Both the position numbers and the translations under genes were made by a program. From an uncultured Pseudomonadales bacterium (GTDB lineage Bacteria; Pseudomonadota; Gammaproteobacteria; Pseudomonadales; Porticoccaceae): DNA of 9,009 bases. The notes under the pieces are model-generated. The model saw only the letters and a list, made by a program, of their open reading frames with translations, did no database searches and was not told where the DNA came from. The stretch lies in contig CAJQJT010000101.1 of NCBI GenBank assembly GCA_905478725.1, positions 1-9,009 on the forward strand, given 5' to 3'. Within the stretch, counting starts at the first letter, position 1; each line of letters starts with the position of its first letter. Shown here one piece after another: positions 1 through 6,834 of this stretch.

Positions 1-311
1 TGGTCCTGCACCATGTGCTGCCGCTGGCCTTACCCGGTATGCTTACCGGTGCGATTATCGGTATGGCTCAGGCCCTAGGTGAGTCGGCTCCATTGCTGAT
101 GATTGGTATGGTCGCCTTTATTGTTGATATCCCCGGTGGCTTCAGTGATCCGGCAACCGTTCTGCCAGTGCAGATTTTTCTCTGGGCCGACAGCCCAGAG
201 CGAGCCTTTATCGAAAAAACCTCCGCCGCCATTATGGTGCTGCTGAGCTTTTTAATTGTTATGAATACATCCGCCGTGTGGTTGCGCAAGCGCCTCGAAC
301 GTCGCTGGTAG
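1..311 (+). CDS. pstA: Phosphate ABC transporter permease PstA, C-terminal part (5' end outside window)
   Basis: This is the last ~103 codons of PstA, one of the two inner-membrane permease subunits (with PstC) of the high-affinity PstSCAB phosphate importer. The reading frame is open from base 3, so the true start lies upstream; the GTG at 15 is internal. The ABC-permease coupling loop that contacts the ATPase is visible at the beginning ([20 protein letters not shown], then [10 protein letters not shown]). It leads into a hydrophobic helix, a periplasmic stretch ([18 protein letters not shown]), a last membrane helix ([14 protein letters not shown]) and a short basic cytoplasmic tail (RKRLERRW). 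This matches the PstA C-terminus as I know it. pstB follows after 13 bases, as expected for a pst operon. The alternative, PstC, is less likely because pstA is normally the gene next to pstB. Confidence 0.93.
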   Translation, partial: VLHHVLPLALPGMLTGAIIGMAQALGESAPLLMIGMVAFIVDIPGGFSDPATVLPVQIFLWADSPERAFIEKTSAAIMVLLSFLIVMNTSAVWLRKRLERRW

Positions 312-324
312 AAAGGAAAAACCT

Positions 325-1188
325 ATGAATGCAATTGACCGCGCAAGCTCAGTAATGGGGGCAAAGTCTGAGGTGAAGCAGAATCTCGAAGTGGCCGCCA
401 ATCAGGTCACTGTGGGCAACTGTTTTACTGAAGCGCCGAAGATGACCATGCGCAATGTCAACGTTTTCTACGATGACAAGCAGGCGATTTATGATGTCAG
501 TGTGGATATCGCCAAGAACGAAGTGATTGCCATGATTGGCCCGTCGGGCTGTGGCAAGTCGACCTTCTTGCGCTCGTTAAATCGCATGAATGATACGGTT
601 GAAAGCTGCCGCGTCGAAGGGGAGATTTGTATGGACGGTGAAAACCTCTATGCCCCTAAGCTGGATGTTGTTGAGTTGCGCGCCAGAGTCGGAATGGTCT
701 TTCAAAAGCCCAACCCCTTCCCCAAATCGATCTATGACAATGTCGCCTACGGCCCAAAGATTCACGGCTTGGCGGACACTAGAGTCGACCTCGATGAAAT
801 AGTTGAAAACAGCCTGCGCAAAGCCAGTCTCTGGGAAGAAGTTAAAGAGCGACTGCATCAGTCGGGCACCGGTTTATCCGGCGGCCAACAACAGCGACTC
901 TGTATTGCTAGAGCCATTGCCGTGAGTCCAGAAGTGATTTTGATGGATGAGCCCTGCTCAGCACTGGATCCCATTGCCACGGCAAAAATTGAAGAGCTGA
1001 TCGAAGAGCTGAGCCAGAACTTTACTATCGCTATAGTGACTCACTCGATGCAGCAGGCAGCTCGTGTTTCACATCGCACCGCCTATTTCCACCTTGGCCG
1101 GCTGATCGAAGTGAACCCGACTGAGCAGGTATTTACCATGCCCGAGCACGAGCTCACCGAAGCCTATATCACCGGTCGTTTTGGCTGA
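325..1188 (+). CDS. pstB: Phosphate ABC transporter ATP-binding protein PstB
   Basis: PstB is the cytoplasmic ATPase that powers phosphate import through PstA/PstC. All ABC-ATPase elements are present in the 287-residue product: Walker [10 protein letters not shown] (residues 72-80), Q-loop in [11 protein letters not shown] (Q127), signature LSGGQQQRL (184-192), Walker B VILMDEP (204-210), D-loop SALD (212-215) and H-loop H240. The C-terminal ITGRFG is typical of PstB. The protein is about 30 residues longer at the N-terminus than E. coli PstB (257 aa). I keep the ATG at 325 because GAAAGGA at 311-317 sits well as a ribosome binding site; Met40 and Met42 are alternative starts. It lies 13 bases after pstA and 99 bases before phoU, with no clear terminator in between, so co-transcription is likely. 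Confidence 0.97.
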   Translation: MNAIDRASSVMGAKSEVKQNLEVAANQVTVGNCFTEAPKMTMRNVNVFYDDKQAIYDVSVDIAKNEVIAMIGPSGCGKSTFLRSLNRMNDTVESCRVEGEICMDGENLYAPKLDVVELRARVGMVFQKPNPFPKSIYDNVAYGPKIHGLADTRVDLDEIVENSLRKASLWEEVKERLHQSGTGLSGGQQQRLCIARAIAVSPEVILMDEPCSALDPIATAKIEELIEELSQNFTIAIVTHSMQQAARVSHRTAYFHLGRLIEVNPTEQVFTMPEHELTEAYITGRFG

Positions 1189-1203
1189 GTTAAAGGCGTA
1201 AAA

Positions 1204-1254
1204 ATGTTAACTGGCCTAGATCTAAACGATCGGCCCTCTAGTTGGATCAAATAG
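1204..1254 (+). CDS. Possible 16-residue leader-type small ORF between pstB and phoU
   Basis: An ATG at 1204 opens a frame for MLTGLDLNDRPSSWIK, stopping with TAG at 1252-1254. An AAAGG (1192-1196) sits seven bases upstream, a good ribosome binding site spacing. I do not recognise the peptide. An open frame of this size can easily arise by chance; the site spacing is the only positive sign. Confidence 0.2.
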   Translation: MLTGLDLNDRPSSWIK

Positions 1255-1287
1255 CTAAGCAGTCAAAGGAGCTAAGCGGAGAGTATT

Positions 1288-1971
1288 ATGGACAAGATGA
1301 CGTTCGAAAATCATTACATGAAGCAGTTCGATGAAGAGCTCGAAGAAATTCGCACACGCCTGATGGAAATGGGCGGCAAGGTTGAGCAGCAGCTGCAAAA
1401 TGCGATTCGCGCCATTGGCGAAGCCGACAGCCAGCTCGCCGAAGAGGTGATCAAAGAAGAGCAGCTAGTCGATAATATGGAAGTAGACATAGACGAAGCC
1501 TGCATTTTGATTATTGCCCGTCGTCAACCAGCGGCCAGTGATTTGCGTTTGGTGATGATGGTGACCAAAGCGGTCAATGATCTCGAACGCATCGGTGATG
1601 AAGCTAAAAAAATTGCCAACCATGCGCTTATTCTTGCGGATGAAGATGGTTCTTCTAAGGGCTATACCGAAGTGCGCCACCTTGGTCAATCGGTTATGAG
1701 CATGCTTAGCAATGCCCTAGATGCCTTCGCTCGCTTTGATGTGGATGCCGCCATGCGCACCATTGAAGAAGATAAGCAGATTGACCAAGAGTACAAAACT
1801 GCTCTGCGTGAATTAGCGACTTATATGATGGAAGACCCGCGCAGTATTAGTCGAGTGATTAATATTCTCTGGGTGGTTCGCTCTCTCGAGCGGATTGGCG
1901 ATCACGCGAAAAATCTCTGTGAACAAATTGTTTTTGTGGTCAAGGGCAAAGATATTCGTCACCAGAGATAG
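1288..1971 (+). CDS. phoU: Phosphate-specific transport system regulatory protein PhoU
   Basis: PhoU is a cytoplasmic, metal-binding helical-bundle protein. It links the Pst transporter to the PhoR/PhoB two-component system and keeps the Pho regulon off when phosphate is plentiful. The 227-residue product has the two internally repeated PhoU metal-binding motifs: DLERIGDEAKKIA (around residues 98-110; E100, D104) and SLERIGDHAKNLCE (around 199-212; E201, D205), one in each three-helix half. Other family features are the N-terminal FDEELEEIRTRLMEMGG and the segment RRQPAASDLR (78-87). The length is close to the usual one (E. coli PhoU about 241 aa). The start is supported by GGAGAG at 1278-1283; a second purine-rich run, AAAGGAG, lies at 1265-1271. 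It is the last gene of the operon, followed directly by an intrinsic terminator. Confidence 0.97.
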   Translation: MDKMTFENHYMKQFDEELEEIRTRLMEMGGKVEQQLQNAIRAIGEADSQLAEEVIKEEQLVDNMEVDIDEACILIIARRQPAASDLRLVMMVTKAVNDLERIGDEAKKIANHALILADEDGSSKGYTEVRHLGQSVMSMLSNALDAFARFDVDAAMRTIEEDKQIDQEYKTALRELATYMMEDPRSISRVINILWVVRSLERIGDHAKNLCEQIVFVVKGKDIRHQR

Positions 1972-1989
1972 GAGGCGGCAAATCGTCCT

Positions 1990-2020
1990 AAAGCGGAAGT
2001 TTTGGCTTTCGCTTTTTTTT
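1990..2020 (+). terminator. Intrinsic terminator after phoU
   Basis: A 10-bp stem is formed by AAAGCGGAAG (1990-1999) and CTTTCGCTTT (2006-2015), with one G-T pair and a six-base loop (2000-2005). It is followed by a T run to 2020 and a second T run at 2024-2031. It begins 18 bases after the phoU stop codon and should end the pst-phoU transcript, separating it from the lipoprotein gene, which then needs its own promoter. Confidence 0.88.
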
Positions 2021-2102
2021 CGTCTTTTTTTAGCTAATCTTATTATCTATGCTCTTCCCTTAAGCCTTTTCTCTAAGCCCCTAATGTAAGTGTAAAAAAT
2101 AA

Positions 2103-2142
2103 CTGTCATAGAACTGTCACGAAATTTTCATTTAACCGTCAT
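2103..2142 (+). promoter_or_regulatory. Two tandem Pho boxes (predicted PhoB binding sites)
   Basis: The first box, CTGTCATAGAACTGTCAC (2103-2120), fits the PhoB consensus of two CTGTCAT-like 7-mers separated by 4 AT-rich bases. A second, weaker box follows in register at 2125-2142 (TTTTCAT, TTAA, CCGTCAT). The four 7-mers start at 2103, 2114, 2125 and 2136, an exact 11-bp period, as expected for PhoB monomers stacked on one face of the DNA. The orientation is toward the lipoprotein gene, whose ATG is 61 bases downstream. At PhoB-activated promoters the box replaces the -35 element. Possible weak -10 elements are TTTAAC (2131-2136, for box 1) and GTTAAT (2151-2156, for box 2); I cannot choose between them. 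The sites and the adjacent pst-phoU genes support control by phosphate starvation. Confidence 0.85.
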
Positions 2143-2160
2143 CAAGCACTGTTAATTTCT

Positions 2161-2197
2161 CTCCCGATCTAAATCTTAATACAAAATTTATCGGGAG
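2161..2197 (+). promoter_or_regulatory. Inverted repeat that could fold over the ribosome binding site of the lipoprotein gene
   Basis: CTCCCGAT (2161-2168) is perfectly complementary to ATCGGGAG (2190-2197). Inside it, AAAT (2171-2174) can pair with ATTT (2186-2189) across a two-base bulge, leaving an 11-base loop. The right arm contains the GGGAG ribosome binding site of the lipoprotein gene (ATG at 2204, six bases on), and the left arm supplies the matching CTCCC. If the transcript starts upstream of 2161, the hairpin would hide the binding site. If it starts near 2163, part of the stem is lost. A DNA-level operator is the alternative reading. The structure is seen in the sequence; a regulatory role is inference. 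Confidence 0.5.
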
Positions 2198-2203
2198 TTT
2201 CCA

Positions 2204-3847
2204 ATGTCTATTAATAAACTAATTCTTTCCAGTGCGGTTGCACTCGCTCTCACTGGTTGTGGCGGCGGTGATATCAATATCGCGCCGGCAAATTCTACAT
2301 CCATTGGCGACACAGTCACCAATGTTACCAACGAAGGTAGTACTAACACAGATGTTAGCTGTGCCTCTTACACTCTGGCCGGCACTGTCTCTCAGGGATC
2401 CTTCGACGGCACCAACTGCATCTACTCAAAGGGTTTTGTGGATATTGATAACCCACTGACTTTTGACTTAGCTGTGCCTAATATTGGCACCGGTGTACAC
2501 GTATTTGAAGGCAGCCTGGTGGTAGGTCAAAACTACTCATCAGATGCTGATCTTGCAACTGCTGAACTCTCTGAAGGTGGCGATGGCCCAGTCTTAACTA
2601 TTGCCGCTGGCACAACCCTAGCCTTCCGTAGTGCTGACGACTTTATGGTGGTCAATCGCGGTTCGCAAATGCGCGCTAACGGAACTGCCACAGCCCCAAT
2701 TACCCTTACCTCACAGACTGATGCTATCTTCGGTACTGTAGGCGCGGAAGATGTTGGCGAGTGGGGCGGACTGGTTATCAACGGCTTCGGTGTGACCAAT
2801 AAATGTGCTTACACTGGTACTTACCCAGCGGTTGCCACAAGTGACTGCCATGTTGCATCTGAAGGCAAAGCAGACGTTGGTGAAAGCCACTATGGCGGCG
2901 ACAACAATGCCGACAACTCTGGCGTACTAAAGTATCTGATCGTCAAGCATACCGGTGCTGAAGTAGCCCCAGGCAACGAGCTCAATGGTATTGCGTTTAA
3001 CGCGGTCGGTAACGGCACGCTGATTGAAAATCTCGAAGTCTACAGCGTCTACGACGACGGCATTGAGTTCTTTGGTGGTGCGGTTGATATCACTAACTAC
3101 GTTGCTATGTATGTCCGTGATGATGCCATCGATATAGATGAAGGCTATCGCGGAACCATTACCAATGCCTTGGTTATTCAGTCAGCGACTGATGGAAACC
3201 GCTGTGTTGAATCTGATGGTATCGGCAGCTACTCAAGCAAAGATCAAGCAACTATCGATGACTTTATCGCTCGTGGTTTGAACTCTCAGGCAACGATCAA
3301 AAACCTGACGTGTATTATCTCTGCTAACCAGACAGGTACCCACGAAGAAGGCCAGGGTCTGCGTATTCGTGAAGCCCATTTCCCAACGATTCAAAACGCT
3401 ATTGTGACTGCCTCCTACGGCGCTGACGAATTGCTCGGCGATACAGACCACAACTGGTGCTTCCGTCTCGATAATGAAGGACAGCAAGCAGCACAGGATG
3501 GAGATCTAGTCGTATCCTCCTCAATTCTTGCCTGTCAGGATCTGACCAAAGGCAACAGTCTGCCAAATGGCACTTCGACTGCTGATTGGTTAACCGCATC
3601 TGGCAACCTGCTCTACCAAACAGCTGAAGCTGGCGACGATCCAACTGCCACTAGCAACGCTGATCTGGTTATTCTTAATGGCTTTTACTCAGTTCCAGTA
3701 GTCGACATGGTTGTGGGTACAGAGACCATTCCGACACCTGTTGGCTCAACTATTCTCGGCGCAGTTTCAGCTGATGACGATTGGACTGCTGGCTGGACTT
3801 ATGGATTGCATGAAGGCAGCCGCGCTCAACCATTATGGTTCGAGTAA
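2204..3847 (+). CDS. Outer-membrane lipoprotein, probable beta-helix-like fold, under Pho box control
   Basis: The function of this 547-residue protein is unknown. It begins with a lipoprotein signal peptide: basic MSINK, a hydrophobic core, and lipobox LTGC with Cys19 as the lipidated residue. Gly rather than Asp at +2 favours sorting to the outer membrane. A glycine- and serine/threonine-rich linker follows to about residue 50. The body has short repeated beta-strand-like steps and stretches such as GEWGGLVINGFG (185-196), YGGDNNADNSGVLKYLIV (230-247), DDGIEFFGGAVDITNY (284-299) and RDDAIDIDEGYRG (305-317). These recall a family of secreted right-handed parallel beta-helix proteins, from memory and not checked. 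The C-terminal ILGAVSADDDWTAGWTYGL (517-535) also looks family-like. Eight cysteines besides Cys19 (53, 72, 201, 215, 334, 370, 419, 444) suggest periplasmic or surface disulfides. The GGGAG site at 2193-2197 supports the start. A TonB-dependent receptor gene lies downstream, suggesting a partner in uptake of a phosphorus source. Confidence 0.85.
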   Translation: MSINKLILSSAVALALTGCGGGDINIAPANSTSIGDTVTNVTNEGSTNTDVSCASYTLAGTVSQGSFDGTNCIYSKGFVDIDNPLTFDLAVPNIGTGVHVFEGSLVVGQNYSSDADLATAELSEGGDGPVLTIAAGTTLAFRSADDFMVVNRGSQMRANGTATAPITLTSQTDAIFGTVGAEDVGEWGGLVINGFGVTNKCAYTGTYPAVATSDCHVASEGKADVGESHYGGDNNADNSGVLKYLIVKHTGAEVAPGNELNGIAFNAVGNGTLIENLEVYSVYDDGIEFFGGAVDITNYVAMYVRDDAIDIDEGYRGTITNALVIQSATDGNRCVESDGIGSYSSKDQATIDDFIARGLNSQATIKNLTCIISANQTGTHEEGQGLRIREAHFPTIQNAIVTASYGADELLGDTDHNWCFRLDNEGQQAAQDGDLVVSSSILACQDLTKGNSLPNGTSTADWLTASGNLLYQTAEAGDDPTATSNADLVILNGFYSVPVVDMVVGTETIPTPVGSTILGAVSADDDWTAGWTYGLHEGSRAQPLWFE

Positions 3848-3875
3848 GACCTGAAGAATGACCAGGTTGTTTAAC

Positions 3876-3904
3876 AAAGGGTGCCGCGATGCGGTGCCCT
3901 TTTT
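3876..3904 (+). terminator. Intrinsic terminator after the lipoprotein gene
   Basis: An 11-bp stem with two G-T pairs, AAGGGTGCCGC (3877-3887) against GCGGTGCCCTT (3891-3901), has a three-base loop and is followed by T's to 3904. It sits 29 bases after the stop codon. It implies that the receptor gene downstream is expressed by read-through or from its own promoter. Confidence 0.82.
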
Positions 3905-3934
3905 AACTTCAGCTGGCTTCAAGGTCAGATGCTT

Positions 3935-4003
3935 TTAATACCAAAGGCTTTCAACCCTTAACGCTCTCAATCCTTAACGCTCTCAATCCTGAACGCTTTC
4001 AAT
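3935..4003 (+). repeat. Short tandem array of a 16-bp direct repeat before the receptor gene
   Basis: The unit is TCAATCCTTAACGCTC. Copies lie at 3951-3966 (one mismatch), 3967-3982 (reference) and 3983-3998 (two mismatches), followed by a five-base start of a fourth (3999-4003). A degenerate copy, 11 of 16 bases like copy 3, precedes them at 3935-3950. The array ends 22 bases before the receptor start codon and fills much of the gap after the terminator. It could be a regulator-binding array or simply slipped-strand duplication. No Pho box or convincing sigma-70 promoter was seen in 3905-4025. Confidence 0.75.
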
Positions 4004-4025
4004 TACACAGGCTATAGGTCCAGAT

Positions 4026-6713
4026 ATGACATATAAAATTAAATTACTCAGCGCACAGATCATCGCCGTCAGCCTATTGGGCATGAGCGGGTCTGTATTC
4101 GCGCAAATGAAAAGTATTGCAGATGAGCTAGTGCTCGAAGAAGTAGTGGTGTTTGCCAAACTGAAAAGCGCCGCCGATGATGTTATCGTCGAACGTCTGG
4201 AAAGCGATGTGGTCGCCGACATTATTGATGCCGAAACCATCGGTCGTATTGGTGACTCGACTGTCGCATCGGCCCTGCGGCGGGTACCTGGTGTCACCCT
4301 GGTGGATGACAAGTTCGTGTTTATTCGTGGACTCGGTGAACGCTACTCCAACTCGTTATTAAATGGCGCGGTGATCCCATCACCGGACCTAACCCGAAAT
4401 GTGATTCCTCTGGATATTTTTCCAACCTCAATTTTGAAATCCATCGCAGTGAAAAAAAGTTACTCCGCAGAAATGCCAGCCGCTTTTAGTGGCGGCTTAA
4501 TTGATATTCGTACACGCAGTATTCCAGACCAGTTTATGTTCACTGTAGAAGTGGGCTCCAAACAAAATATTGATACCCGCGGCGATGTACTTTCCTACAG
4601 TGGTGGTAGCGATGACAGCCTCGGAACAGACGATGGCACACGCGGTCTCTCGAGCGAGCTTATATCCGCAGTCAATATGTATGGCGGTTCACTGGGCGCG
4701 ATTAATATTCTCAACCGTATTAATCTCGGTGATGGCACAAAAACCTTAGCCGATGCTGAAGCGATCAATCGAAACTTAGCGCTGCACCTAAATCGCAATG
4801 TGGATATCAGTGAGCAGGCTGACGATATTAACGGTAGCATCGAAACTAATATTGGCAATAATTTTTATCTAGATAACGGTATGGAACTGGGCTTTATGCT
4901 CGGCGGAGTCTACGGCAGTGAGTGGGCCAATAAAGATTCCATCGATCGCTCATTTGGTGATCCAGAAGATATCTTTGCCGCCAAAAAAGAGTCGACTTAC
5001 AGTGTTAATATGACCGGCAATGCAAACTTCGGTTGGCGCTGGTATGACGACCACCGCATCGAGACCACCAGTCTATTTTTGCGCAACACTGATGATAAAG
5101 CCTCGATTACCGACAGCCACACTTCAAGCTTTCCCCTCAGCGATGGCCAGGGTTTTCGTCAGTACAAAACACGCTTTGAAGAGCGCAATTTAAGCGTTAA
5201 TCAAATTCGCGGCTTTCATCGCTTTGGCGGTATCACCCGAGATTTGATTGGCTTCGATCATTTCCAATGGCTCGATGAATTGACCTTCGATTGGTTCTAT
5301 TCTGACGCAACGTCGCGCACAGATATTCCCAATGAAACCAACATTCTATTCAAAACCGTGGTTGATTCGGCTACCGCAGAGGTGAGTGCACAAAACCTCC
5401 AGGCCTCAGCCTCGGCAGCGGACTTTCGGTTTACCGATCTCAATGATGATGTCGAGAGCTACGGCTATGACTTCAAGTTGCCACTGATGATGTCATTTGG
5501 CGATTTAACCCTAACCGGCGGCTATCGCTACTCACAGAAAACCCGCAGCTACGAGCAGTTACAGTTTGGCTTGGGCACAGATGACACTAGCATTGCCCAG
5601 AGCGCAATCGGCACAGTCTCGGAGATTTTCAGCGATGCCAATATTATCGATGCAGACAACGGTTTTAATGTTGCAGTGATTGGTAGTAATGGTGAAAGCT
5701 ACTTGGCAGCCCTGACTAACACCTCGGCCTACGGCACCATTGACCTGCTCTATGACGAGACTTGGAGATTGATGCTCGGAGCCCGTTGGGAAGATTACAA
5801 CCAAGTGGGTATTCCCTGGAATCCTCTGAAATTTGAAGGTTGTCAGATCAGCTGTAATGAAACGACGCTGTCGAACTCAGTGTTCAAAGATGACGATTTC
5901 TATCCTTCGCTTTCTGTTGTCTATATAAAGCCAGATTTCTGGGCTGAAGATTTTCAGTTGCGCTTTGGCTACAGTGAAACATTGGTGCGTCCAGATCTGC
6001 GTGAGATTACCCCTTCAAGTTATCTGGATCCGATCACCGGCGCGCGCGTCAGTGGTAATGCCAATGTGACTCCAGCCACCGTCACCAACTATGATCTTCG
6101 CGCTGAATGGTTCTTCTCCGATGGGGACAACTTTACCGCGTCGCTGTTCTACAAAGATATTCAAGATCCGATTGAATTCTTTGAGGCAGCAGCCTTTGAA
6201 GAAGCCTTAGCCACGGAAATTGTCAACGCTGAAAGTTCTACCGTTTATGGTTTAGAGCTTGAGGGCTTAAAGGGTTTGGGCTTTATGGGTGGTCGTTTTG
6301 AATCCTTCTTTGTCGCCGGTAATATGACCGTGCTCGACTCTGAGCTCACCGCCGGCGAATTTGCCGATGCGCCGACTAACGCGACTCGACCCATGGCTGG
6401 AGCGTCTGATTATGCGGTTAACATGCAATTGGGTTATGACTCACAAGATGGCAAACACAGTGCCATGCTGATTTATAACGTATTTGGTGAGCGGCTTTAC
6501 TTTGCCGGACGCAACGGCTCACCGGATGCCTATGAGCAGCCGTTTAACTCTTTAGATGCGACCTATTTTTTCTATCCAACTGAACAGTTTACGATTAAGT
6601 TTAAACTTAAAAATCTGCTCGATGAAAAAATTGAAATCACTCAAAATTCGGTGGTCACTCATGAAGAGCAGCCGGGTACCATGGTGGCACTTGATGTGAA
6701 GTGGAGCTTTTAA
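4026..6713 (+). CDS. TonB-dependent outer-membrane receptor
   Basis: This 895-residue protein should be a 22-stranded outer-membrane beta-barrel that imports a ligand using energy from TonB-ExbB-ExbD. It has a Sec signal peptide with likely cleavage after VFA (residue 26). A TonB-box-like LEEVVVFA follows at 37-44. The plug domain spans about 50-165 (ALRRVPGVTLVDD, FIRGLGERYSNSLLNG, IDIRTR). The rest is barrel strands ending in TMVALDVKWSF with a terminal aromatic residue, as outer-membrane proteins need for assembly. There is no N-terminal signalling (STN) domain, so self-regulation through a FecR-type anti-sigma factor is unlikely. The ribosome binding site is weak (TAGG at 4015-4018). The substrate cannot be read from the sequence. 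Location beside pst-phoU and behind a Pho-box lipoprotein gene suggests a phosphorus-containing ligand, by inference only. It is separated from the lipoprotein gene by 178 bases and a terminator. Confidence 0.94.
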   Translation: MTYKIKLLSAQIIAVSLLGMSGSVFAQMKSIADELVLEEVVVFAKLKSAADDVIVERLESDVVADIIDAETIGRIGDSTVASALRRVPGVTLVDDKFVFIRGLGERYSNSLLNGAVIPSPDLTRNVIPLDIFPTSILKSIAVKKSYSAEMPAAFSGGLIDIRTRSIPDQFMFTVEVGSKQNIDTRGDVLSYSGGSDDSLGTDDGTRGLSSELISAVNMYGGSLGAINILNRINLGDGTKTLADAEAINRNLALHLNRNVDISEQADDINGSIETNIGNNFYLDNGMELGFMLGGVYGSEWANKDSIDRSFGDPEDIFAAKKESTYSVNMTGNANFGWRWYDDHRIETTSLFLRNTDDKASITDSHTSSFPLSDGQGFRQYKTRFEERNLSVNQIRGFHRFGGITRDLIGFDHFQWLDELTFDWFYSDATSRTDIPNETNILFKTVVDSATAEVSAQNLQASASAADFRFTDLNDDVESYGYDFKLPLMMSFGDLTLTGGYRYSQKTRSYEQLQFGLGTDDTSIAQSAIGTVSEIFSDANIIDADNGFNVAVIGSNGESYLAALTNTSAYGTIDLLYDETWRLMLGARWEDYNQVGIPWNPLKFEGCQISCNETTLSNSVFKDDDFYPSLSVVYIKPDFWAEDFQLRFGYSETLVRPDLREITPSSYLDPITGARVSGNANVTPATVTNYDLRAEWFFSDGDNFTASLFYKDIQDPIEFFEAAAFEEALATEIVNAESSTVYGLELEGLKGLGFMGGRFESFFVAGNMTVLDSELTAGEFADAPTNATRPMAGASDYAVNMQLGYDSQDGKHSAMLIYNVFGERLYFAGRNGSPDAYEQPFNSLDATYFFYPTEQFTIKFKLKNLLDEKIEITQNSVVTHEEQPGTMVALDVKWSF

Positions 6714-6757
6714 AATTAAAGTGTCGGGCTGATTAAAAAGCTAAAACGCAAAAAAGC

Positions 6758-6786
6758 AAAAAGGCCCCTTAATCGGGGCCTTTTTT
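6758..6786. terminator. Bidirectional intrinsic terminator between convergent genes
   Basis: An 11-bp perfect stem, AAAAAGGCCCC (6758-6768) and GGGGCCTTTTT (6775-6785), encloses a six-base loop. It ends in a T run on the + strand, and the A run on its left side gives a T run on the - strand. It can therefore stop transcripts from both the receptor gene (+) and the dxs-GST pair (-), which converge here. Confidence 0.92.
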
Positions 6787-6834
6787 ATTGTTACTGTATC
6801 AAGCGAACGGGTTTAATATGGTTAGCCAGTACTC

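Noticed and set aside
1213..1235. Hairpin between pstB and phoU as a terminator
   Set aside because: The stem is interrupted by a bulge and is not followed by a T run.
1895..2089. 64-codon + strand open frame overlapping the end of phoU
   Set aside because: It overlaps phoU in another frame and runs through the terminator hairpin and T runs; no ribosome binding site or recognisable protein character.
3990..4018. Possible sigma-70 promoter (TGAACG with CTATAG) for the receptor gene
   Set aside because: Both hexamers match the consensus poorly and the start would fall at the ATG, giving a nearly leaderless transcript.
3983..4312. 109-codon minus-strand open frame across the receptor gene start
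   Set aside because: It is antisense to the receptor signal peptide and plug and to the 16-bp repeats; Ser/Thr-rich composition is typical of a shadow frame.
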